A DNA stretch of 16,222 nt from Cyclostephanos tholiformis (taxonomy: Eukaryota; Bacillariophyta; Thalassiosirophyceae; Thalassiosirales; Thalassiosiraceae), in assembly GCA_036939975.1 (NCBI GenBank), contig JALLPB010000406.1, forward strand, positions 2,137 through 18,358, written 5' to 3'. How positions within the stretch are numbered: position 1 is the stretch's first letter; every line of letters starts with the position of its first letter. The notes beneath the pieces are model-generated. The model ran no database searches. It saw nothing but the letters and a program-made list of their open reading frames with translations, and was not told the origin of the DNA. Both the position numbers and the translations under genes were made by a program. Below are positions 1 through 8,466 of this stretch, piece after piece.

Positions 1-373
1 TGAAGTTTAGCCCAGTTAGGGATATTGCGAAGGATATTGACAAATGGCCGTGTTGCTCTGTGATAGCAACTTTTGGTATTCTTTTTTTGCCTGCTCTACG
101 ATAGGTTGAAAAGATATAGCTGTCCTACGATAGGGTGTTTTACTAAAGCCAGGTATATGAGTCAATCTCCCAAAAAAAATCACACTCCTCTCTCCTGCAG
201 CAAAAAACCTCTCAGAAATAAAATAAATAATAAAACGAGTTCGCCATTTTCAACCCGTGAATCACCGAACACAATTCAATCAAGAGAGCGTTGCCTCCCC
301 GGGAGACAAGTCCATACGAGAGAGAGTGATTGATTGCGCTAAAAAATCTCTTTCTCTGGGGGTAAAAAAAAAA
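1..373. other. 5' flank and leader of the DUF6824 gene
   Basis: No convincing gene is visible here. The stretch is AT-rich around 170-245 and has a purine run (a G-run followed by an A-run) just before the ATG at 374. An ATG at 157 opens a 58-codon frame ending at 333 with no recognisable features. It would act as an upstream ORF only if transcription starts before it, which cannot be seen. The promoter of the gene at 374 should lie in this stretch, but I recognise no defined element. Confidence 0.4.
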
Positions 374-1758
374 ATGGATCTGGCGGTTATCAATAGGGAA
401 GATGTAAACACCCTGACGACGGAACAACCAGCCGTCGCGCTGAGTAACAACGCGAGCATGGTAAAGGTGGCAGCAGATGGAGAGGGGGATCCGATTCCAC
501 CACCGTCTCCTCTAGGTGCGGTGCTAATGCCCGAGCCAGAATCAGAGCCATCTTCCGAACCAGGCCACGAATCCATGGTCTCACTGGTAGCTTTTGAGGG
601 GGATATTGTGATAACCGATCAGGTGATTCGACTCTTGCTTTGCACCCCGATTTGCGTTCAAGTGTGTGTGTGCTTTTATGACTCTTATCACTTGTGTAAT
701 TTTTGCATCCCTCACCTGCACGTCCACAGGATGTCCTTTTCGGTAGGGGCGGACTCACCAACCACCACATAGGCAATTTGCGATACCGAGACATCATAAG
801 CATCCATCGTCAGGACTACATTCAAGCTCATAAGACAGAAAAACCAAACGTGGCGCGTCGTATCGTCAAAGCCATAAGAACAGGATTGAATCCTGGGCGG
901 TTCCTGAGGAAGGGTGAGGATGGAAAGTGGCACCAGGTCAGTGACAAGCAGGCAGCGTGGAAGGCATCTCAGGCCTTGAGGGAGAAGACTCGGTGGAGCT
1001 CGATGCGGCAGGATAAGAATGGCCCACAGTCTCATGTTGCAGCTGTGATGACCATGGACATGTCGACTGATCAAAATGTGGTAGAGACCACAAGAACCAC
1101 TATTCCAGAGAAACCAAAAAAGCGCGGTGCTGCTGACGAGGGCATTCGGGTGGATGATAACGCAGAGTCTCCTTTGATGAAAAAGGTCAAGTCCGAGGAA
1201 GGTGGTTCTGTATTACCGCCACAACAGCAACCTGTCGTGGCTATTGAGACTGCGCCCATGGACATGTCTCATATTGAAGTGCCGCCGGTTGCAGTCTTCG
1301 AAACAAGGAAGCCTTCAAAGATGCACGACTTGACTGGTTTTTACCCTAGGGATGAAGATGTTCTTTTTGGCAGGGGAGGAAGGACAAATCATCACCCCGG
1401 AAACGTGAGACTTCGCGAGATCGTCAACAAATATCGGCACGCCTACAATCAGGCTAAAAAGGTCGACAAGCCCCAGGTGTCCAAGTCGATTGTGAGCGCA
1501 CTCCGCAGAGCTAATCAGCCCAGTCGCTTCTTGCGCTACAACCAAGGAGCGGGGCGATGGGAAGACGTGGGGGACAAGCGTGCTGCCGAGAAGGTCTCTC
1601 AGACGTTGCGTGAGAAGGATCAAGACGCAAAGGCGGATTACATCGCACGTAAAACTAGTGGCAAGTTTTCTGAGATGGCCAGTGCAGAAGAAATGGATGA
1701 AAGTCAATTAATTCCTCCTATGCCGTCTCCCGAAAAGACACGGGCAGTGGACATCTGA
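374..1758 (+). CDS. Tandem DUF6824-domain protein, probably nuclear
   Basis: Spliced CDS join(374..622,730..1758), 425 aa. The 107-nt intron (gtgatt...ccacag, phase 0) joins ITDQ directly to DVLFGRGG, giving the usual start of a DUF6824 domain. ATG 374 is the first in-frame ATG. Residues 1-83 are an acidic, Pro/Ser-rich lead-in. Two DUF6824 copies follow at about 84-170 and 293-380. Both have DVLFGRGG-x-TNHH-x-GN, a central KPxV...IVxAxR stretch, P-x-RFLR, W, DKxAxxKxSQxLREK. By eye they are a little over half identical. The spacer carries basic clusters (KPKKR, MKKVK) that could be nuclear localisation signals. The family is known from diatom genomes and its biochemical role is not established. 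DNA binding would be a guess from its basic character. The protein is short, and the C-terminal tail is acidic and Pro-containing. Confidence 0.88.
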
Positions 1759-2057
1759 AAATGCCCTAAGTAGCATCTGCGTCATCGACTTCTTGGTCGT
1801 CAAATGTCTAATATTTATAGTTTGTTCCATTACTCACTGTATTGACCAGAAACTCACTACAAAGCATTGCTACCGTAAAGAGAACGCGCGCATCATACAG
1901 GAATGGAGTATGGAAGAAGCACAGTCAGGGGGGGTTACATCGTAATAGAACTGTACATTATATTCTGCGCTCATGAGAAAGCGTCATTCAAAAGCAAAGA
2001 TAATGTGCCAGTTCATCGAGAGCGCAGCAGGTCAGGCGATGCCGTCGGACGAGACGT
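1759..2057. other. Convergent intergenic region
   Basis: This is the 299-nt gap between the stop of the DUF6824 gene and the stop of the oppositely oriented CCDC39 gene, so it must hold both 3' ends. It contains a run of seven G at 1928-1934. No canonical AATAAA is evident on the plus strand, although AT-rich text lies at 1806-1822. I see no gene here. Confidence 0.5.
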
Positions 2058-5023
2058 CTACACACCCATCCTCTTCATGTCAGTCAAAATATCATCACGC
2101 AAGTCAGGGAACTCCTCGCCCAGATTAATTAGCAATTGCATGATACGATCTGCTTGAAGAGAGAGTAGTTCGACATAGAATTTTTTATATTGCAGCTCCC
2201 ACCTCGATTGATGAGATAAACTTTGATAGGCCGATACCTTCACGCTACACTCATCGAGGGTGCCTTTTGCTGCATTCGCCTCGTCTTCGAAATGTGTCTT
2301 CGCAAGCCGCAACTCGCTATTCCTTTTTTCGTTACTCGCGATCTGTCCCATCATGTGGTCAAGTTTCGATTTGTCCTCTGTTAGTGATTTTTGCAATACC
2401 TGCAGCTCCTTCCTGACTCGGACCAATGTATCTTCGGTCACTTGGACTTTGTTTTCAAGTTCCAGTAGTTTCTGGGCGTTGGCCCCACTCGTGTCGGCTC
2501 GTGAAAATGACGAACGAAAATTGGTATTCAGTTCTTTGAGCCGCATAAGAGCCTTTTCCAATGACTTGATCTCCTTCTCCTTCTTTTGGATTGACTCATC
2601 GAGCTTGTCACCTTCTTGCTGCAGCTCCTCTCTTCTTTGGGCTGCCAGTATAAGTTTGAGCTCTGGTGACTCGAATCCTTCTCCCTCTCCCTTCTTAGCA
2701 TTGACCACGCTGACCATGTCATACTTCGCCTTGGTCTTGTCAAGAACAATCTTGAGCTTCCCGAGAGCGATTGCAGATTTGTGGCGTTCATCTTTTGAAG
2801 CGCGGAGCTGGGCTATTTTACCTTCATTGGTGCGGATTATTTGCTCCTTCTTCTCTTGCATAGACGACGCAGACGTTTCGGCGTGCTCTTTTAAGGAGTA
2901 TATCTCCTCTAGGAGATCGCGCAACGAATCTCTGAGGCGTCTGACCTCTAGGAGAGTCACATCATGCGACACCATCGCCTCTTCCTTTTTAGCTACTATC
3001 TCTCTTAAGCTTTGCTCGCATGCGCAAATCTCTAGTTCAGCGGCATCACACATTAGCACGGTCTCGTTGTATTTCGACTCGGTTGATTCGCACTTTTTAC
3101 TCAATGATCGCAGTTCTGTCTGGAGCTTTCGCTGTTGCTGAATTAAAACGAGCTTGTTCTGCCTTTCAGACTCAAGCTCCTTCTTGAGAGCTTCTATTCT
3201 TGCATTCAACTTCTTCTGTTCCTCGTTTGAGCGCTCACCTAGTCCACGTGCAATTTTCGTCTCCATTTGTTGAAGCTTGAAGTTTGCATTATCTAGCAAC
3301 TCTTCATGCCTAGCGCGCTTGTTCTCAAGCTCACTCGCTTTCGAGGTAAAATTCTTGATACTAGTCTGTGTGCCACGGATTTTTGCGATCAAGTCGGTCT
3401 CTTTCTTTCTTAGGTCCGCGAGCCTCTGAGATTCCTTGTACATATTCTTTTTGAGTTCCGAAATGTTCTTCTCCGCTTGTTGAAGCTCCTTCTCGCGATT
3501 TGCCACCGACTTCTCGATCGATTCAGCACGTTGTTCCTCCGAACTTGTGTCGACTTTTTCGTTCCTGAGTTTGTCCTTGATATCGTCCAGCTGTTTGGTC
3601 AGCACTCCAACACGTTCCTGCTTGTCCTCGAGACCATTCTGCGCCCTTTTCTTTTCTGCTCTTCGATTCTCAACTGATGCTACCACCATTGCGTTTTCTC
3701 TCCGAAGAGATCCCGCCTCATCTTTAAGCGAGTTCTCACTTTCTTGAAGCAAGGATAACTCTTGTCGCTTAGTTTGCAAAAGGCGCTCTTTGTAATCAAT
3801 GTCATTTTGTACGCCGTCTCTCTCATTCTAGAAAAATTGACGTCACGATGTGAGCGCAAAGGGGGGGGGTAGTATTCTTGACAAGATGAGAAGATGATAT
3901 GAGACGATCTCACCTCAAGATGCAGATATTGATCTTTATTCGTGTATAAGGCGTTCTTTAAGTTGTCTTCCTTTTGAGCAAGTCCAGCATACTGCTCTGC
4001 TAATGCGTTAATCGCCTCATCCCTATCATTCATCGATTTTATCGTATCTTTCCACTGTTGGAGAAGTTGCCTCCTTTCATCGTGACGGCTTTTGAATCGC
4101 TCAGCCAATTTTTCGAGCTCACTTTGGTTCGCTTTTGTTTCGGTCACCTCATTTTCCAGCAGCGCTTTCTTTTCAACCGATAGCTTTGTCAGGTCCTCGA
4201 TGGTAAGGGTGAGCTCTTTTATTTTGAGTTCATCGGACAAAGCATATTTCTGCAGCGCCAGACTTTCCGCTTCCTTTTTCGTCGCGGCGGTTGCCCATTG
4301 CTCAAGCTCCTCTTGATTCCAGTTGAGATCTGTCTTAAGCTTTTCCAATTCATCTTCTGCTGTCTTTATTTGACTCCGCATGCTGTTGATATTGTTCAGT
4401 GTTGCGAGATTACCGCTCTCGATGGCGGATATATCACGAAGAGTTTGTCCCAATTCTCTCTGTGAGAGCGATAGCAAATGCTCTTCGGTACTAACTTCGC
4501 TCTTTTTGGCCGCAACTAGAGAATTGGTGTGATCGATTTCCTGACGGATGCTACGAAGATGATCATTGATGATGCTGAGGCGTTCCTTGTTGGATCCGTC
4601 CAATCTCGCCGCCTCATCTCTTTGTCGCTCTAGCAGCTTAATCTCTCTGTACAATGCCTTCGACGCCTCATCGGCAAAAGACGGCAGATCATCGATTAGA
4701 GCAACGTTATCATCGTCGATCGCGTCAATCGACGATTCCTCCTGCCGCTCGGGGTCGTCGTCATCGCCATAATTCTTCGATTTTGAACTGCGGGCCCATC
4801 GTGGAATGTAGTCCGATCGATCGTCCAACTCTGCCTGATCTTCATCGGAGCTTACGTCCTCGGGGCGTTCACGATCGGAAGTCGACGATGACGGTGGTGG
4901 TTCCGTCGCTTGTTTGGGCACCGGCAATTTCAAATCGAGAGATTTTCCCCTCTTGACGGCATCGATTCGTAGCTCGGGATCCACGCCATCTCGAGCGTGT
5001 GTCCCATTATTTGGTCTATTCAT
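2058..5023 (-). CDS. CCDC39: CCDC39/FAP59, axonemal 96-nm ruler coiled-coil protein
   Basis: Spliced CDS complement(join(2058..3827,3914..5023)), 959 aa; the 86-nt intron (gtgaga...tctag) is phase 0. The human protein is about 940 aa. Residues 1-115 are an acidic, low-complexity extension. From about 116 to near the end it is continuous heptad coiled coil. Family landmarks in the right order are SxEEHL...QRELG (178-192), LNWNQEELEQW (233-243), LALQKYA (255-261), KxKYDMVSVV (about 736-745) and EELQQEGDKLDESI (about 770-783). In Chlamydomonas and animals CCDC39 pairs with CCDC40 along the outer doublet, sets the 96-nm repeat, and docks inner dynein arms, radial spokes and the nexin-dynein regulatory complex. 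No partner gene is in the window. The start is the only ATG upstream of the coiled coil that keeps the frame. Homology is strong, and the role in diatom sperm flagella is inference. Confidence 0.93.
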
Positions 5024-5400
5024 CGAGTCCGACGAACGAGAGCGACGAGGGCAGAATCGGTACGGCCACTTGCGAAGGAATTATTTTCCGTTATTATTTT
5101 TTTACTTTTTAATCGAGGACAGAAAATTTTAAAACGCGCCCCAGAGCCCTCTAGGTAGAGGCGGGGGGTGACTGCTTTTACAAAATGACCTTGATATGTT
5201 TTGGGGCCAGTCTAAATTTGACGCTATTCGAGTCACTTGGGGGCTTACCTGAACCGTCTCTTCCTTTCTTCATTCATGTGAGCTTTAGTGTGTTTTTACT
5301 TCTGTGATCTACCTGTACCATCATTACTACCTCTCCATCTCGGCCAACGATACTACCCCGCGCGCTCTCATCCATCCAGGGCAAAGGCACACGATTCATT
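5024..5400. promoter_or_regulatory. Head-to-head intergenic region between CCDC39 and chitinase
   Basis: The ATGs of CCDC39 (minus, 5023) and the chitinase (plus, 5401) are 377 nt apart, so both promoters and 5' leaders must lie here. The part near CCDC39 is AT-rich (about 5080-5132). The part near the chitinase is mixed. I looked for an RFX-type X-box of the kind found at ciliary genes in animals and saw no clear match. Confidence 0.4.
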
Positions 5401-8246
5401 ATGAGCATGAACGTGATCCTAGCAGCGGCCATCATCCTCGTCGTCATTCCGACCTCGGTCGATGCATGGACCAAGCGCAAGGAAGCCCACGGGAAGACGG
5501 TTATCGCATACTACGCATCCTGGTGAGTTTGTATCTCGCCCGTCGATCAAGGAACTCTGGGTTGACACGTCCGCCCCATGTAATACGCTTATCTCCGTCG
5601 TCTTTCGCAAATCGCCACCCCCCCCATGTGCGGATGTCTCTTCCCTTGTCTTCCCCGAAGGCAATGGTACGACCGCGACAGTGAGGCCAAGCCGTCCAAT
5701 CTCGATCACACCAAGGTTACGCGATACAACTTTGCCTTCTTCCAACCCAACGCGAAAGGCGATATATTTGGCACCGATTCGTGGGCAGATCCCAACGTTT
5801 TGTACGGCGACCAGAATTGGAACCCCGCCCCGGGAGATCCGCTGTACTGCTCGTGGAATGTGGCTGGTAAACCGCCGGCTTGCTCCGCTCGCAAGACCGA
5901 GACGGGTCTGATAGAGCAGGCTCACGCTGATGGCGTGGAGGTGTACCCGTCCATCGGCGGATGGACGCTGAGCAATCTCTTTCCGGCATTGGCCGCGAAC
6001 CCGACGGCGCGAGTGGCATTCGCGAATAATTGTGTCAAGTTGATCGAGACTTACGATTTTGATGGGATCGATATTGAGTGAGTATCCCCCCCCCCCCCCC
6101 CCCCGGGGGGAAGAATGCCACGACAGTCGAATCGACTCTGTTTTCCTTGAAGCGTTTTTCTCATCTCTACTTTCGCACAAAACTATTCGTTCGTGAAATA
6201 GCTGGGAATATCCCGGATATAAGGAACACAAGGGTACTCCTGCAGATACCGTGAATTACAGCTTATTCCTCATGGAGATTAGGAAGGCGCTTGATGCACT
6301 GGGGAAGAAAAACAGTCGAAAATATGGATTGACTGCCGCGTTGCCATGTGGTCCTGATCTGATTCAGAACATTCAGATTAATGTGGTGAAAGATTACTTG
6401 GATGAACTTAATTTGATGACTTATGATTTTCACGGGTGAGTATAGTCAATGTGTAGCTAGCGAGAGGGGAGAGAGGTTGGGGGGGGTTAAGTTTTAAGCT
6501 CGTATCGCTACAGTGTTCACATTGATCTAATGCCCTCGACCCTCGCCATAATTGTTATCTTTTTGCAATTCAGGACTTGGAACAAAGTGACTGGTCCCAA
6601 TGCACCTTTGTACGATATGACTGGAAGTCCAGACTTGTCAGTTCATTCTTGTGTCGAGTTATGGAAGAAGGGTGGAGGGCGTCCCGAACAAATGTGAGTT
6701 TTGATAGAAGCATGGGTTGATAATTCCGTTGACATTGCATTCAATCTTCGTTTCGGATTAAAAAAAATCATTCTCGTTATTAATGGGGCATTGGTTATTG
6801 CTTCGCGCAACTTTCCTTACCTTGACTTCTCTGACGCAGCAACATCGGCCTTCCGTTTTATGGAAGAAGTTTCGCCGGAAGTTCCATCACTGGATTCGGT
6901 CAGCGCCATAGCATGGCCCCGGATCTTGCTACCTGGGGCGACGATGAAGGTTCTCCACAGTGTGAGTCCATCGACTGTTTTGCCGTGTGAGTTCGCCACC
7001 CTCCTGTCATTAATCAAAGCTAGTTCGCCCTCTCGAATATTTTACCTTAGATTTTAACATTCTCGAAAAGTTGTCCTCATTCACGACCGCTTGGGACAAT
7101 CAAACCCATACTGCGTACGCATACTCATACGCTGGCTTCCTTTCGTATGACGACGAACGTGCCATCTGTGACAAGACTGAATATGCTGTGAATAATAAAC
7201 TCAATGGTTTCATCATTTGGGAGATTTCTGGTGACCTTCTTCTAGATGGCACTACGCCCCTCCTGGATGCGATGAATAGCAAGCTAAACGATCCCGCTGT
7301 CAAATGTGAATCTGTTTCTACAACAAACAGTGCCGCCAACAACGGCGGCAACGATGTAAAAGAGGAAGGGACGTGGTATCCGAGTATCAATTTATGTACT
7401 TCAGCAAGCCCCCCACCGTTTTATATTTCTACGTTCTTCCTAACTGAAGCGGAGTGTTGTGCGAAGAACTATTGCAAGCCACCAGACTCAACGTCATCTC
7501 CTACTCCACCGCCAATTTCACCTTCAATTTCATTGCCGAGTTCATCTCCAACTCCACCGCCGAATTCTTCTCCAACTCCACCAAACGCAACGCCATCTCC
7601 AACTCCACCGCCAATTTCACCTCCAATTTTATTGCCGAGTTCATCTCCAACTCCACCGTCAAATTCATCTCCAACTCCACCGGACGCAACGCCATCCCCA
7701 ACTCCACCGCCGATATCATCTCCCACTCCACCGACGATATCATCTTCATCTCCACCATCAATTTCATCTCTAAATCCACCGCCAATTCTAAGTCCAACTC
7801 TTCAGGGCAATGCAATCACCCCAGAGACAACGCCCACATTGGTAACACAATTAGAAACATCTCAACAAACAACACGCCCAACCTTAGAATTCGACCTAAA
7901 TTTAACGAATGGCGATTTAACTGGTGACTGGGATGTCGTCATGAACATTTACCCAGATTTTGGGTCTGAAAGCTGTCGCAATGATGGCAATGCCCCTCGA
8001 TGGATCCCCCAAAACATGATGAAATCCAGCAAATTCGAGTGCTGCTCATCCTACTTTCCTTCATCAGTAGAAATTTGCGGTGCGAATAATCCGTTCTATC
8101 CCAATTTTCAGGCCAGTTCTTGTACAAACGACGGAAAACACCCGAAATGGATGGGTGGCGACTACTTGGTTGAAACAATGGCGCAATGTTGTAACAGTTT
8201 CTTTCGCGACAGTAATCTGAAGCGATGCAACAGCGCACGGAGCTAG
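5401..8246 (+). CDS. Secreted GH18 chitinase with Pro-rich linker and Cys-rich modules
   Basis: Spliced CDS join(5401..5522,5661..6077,6202..6435,6574..6693,6840..6961,7051..8246), 736 aa. Introns are 138, 124, 138, 146 and 89 nt; all begin gtgagt, the first four are phase 2 and the last phase 1. Residues 1-22 form a signal peptide (hydrophobic VILAAAIILVVI, then a VDA-W cleavage-like site). The GH18 domain spans about 32-420. It has KTVIAYYASW, SIGGW, the catalytic DGIDIDWE motif (D175, D178, D180, E182 as acid), MTYDFHGTW, GLPFYGRSF and the C-terminal GFIIWEISGDLL. An ECC module lies at about 447-480, a Ser/Pro/Thr linker at about 488-590, and two further Cys modules at about 637-736. Family chemistry is endo-cleavage of beta-1,4-GlcNAc with retention. 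The likely substrate is chitin at the cell surface or outside the cell. ATG 5401 is chosen because it gives the signal peptide; M3 is an alternative. Confidence 0.92.
6086..6110. repeat. C19-G6 homopolymer tract in chitinase intron 2
   Basis: Nineteen consecutive C are followed at once by six G, eight bases into intron 2. The C/G junction is self-complementary. Homopolymer length in raw assemblies is often uncertain, so the exact count should be treated with caution. Confidence 0.85.
7497..7800 (+). repeat. 99-bp in-frame tandem repeat encoding the chitinase linker
   Basis: Units start at 7497, 7596 and 7695, exactly 99 bp (33 codons) apart. There are two full copies and one degenerating partial copy. 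Each unit encodes a pattern SPTPPPIS...LPSSSPTPP-x-NSSPTPP-x-ATP, itself built from shorter SPTPP blocks. The repeat lies between the GH18 domain with its first Cys module and the last two Cys modules, so it reads as an extended, probably O-glycosylated spacer. It also creates long open frames on other frames and strands, which are not genes. Confidence 0.9.
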
Positions 8247-8466
8247 AGTTGCGAAAGAAGAAAATACCATTTAATATTGTAAACAAGTATTGTTCCAAAT
8301 AAAGTATTGTTTTGCTTTGTGCTGTCATGGGATGAAATTGTTTGTATTCATCAGCCTCGTAGAAGTTTCATTTTTTTCAGCCAGACGTTATGACCTTCAC
8401 ATCCAAGTTGGTCTGTTCGTATCCCTTGGTCTCGTGTGAGCACGAAATTAACAAATCATATTCGTT
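8247..8466. other. Convergent intergenic region with AATAAA
   Basis: This is a 220-nt gap between the stops of the chitinase (plus) and the YccV-TPR gene (minus). AATAAA at 8298-8303 lies 52 nt after the chitinase stop and could be its polyadenylation signal. I see no gene here. Confidence 0.5.

Noticed and set aside
703..729. Start of the DUF6824 protein at TTG 703
   Set aside because: The bases up to 729 are the end of an intron (ccacag). Splicing to the exon at 374-622 gives an ATG start and the usual residues before DVLFGRGG.
2260..3141. Plus-strand 293-codon Ser-rich open frame
   Set aside because: It is antisense to the CCDC39 coiled coil. Its Ser/Phe richness is the complement of Glu/Lys/Leu codons, and it shows no motif.
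5024..5250. RFX X-box upstream of CCDC39
   Set aside because: No GTTGCC/GGCAAC-type half-sites with correct spacing were seen by eye.
5419..6231. Minus-strand 270-codon open frame
   Set aside because: It lies opposite the chitinase exons 1-2 and their introns. The plus strand has clear GH18 motifs and splice sites, and this frame has none.
7454..7927. Several open frames on both strands over the linker (Asn/Ser-, His/Leu- and Gly/Val-rich)
   Set aside because: They result from the 99-bp repeat lacking stops in several frames. Only the Pro/Ser/Thr frame continues the GH18 protein.
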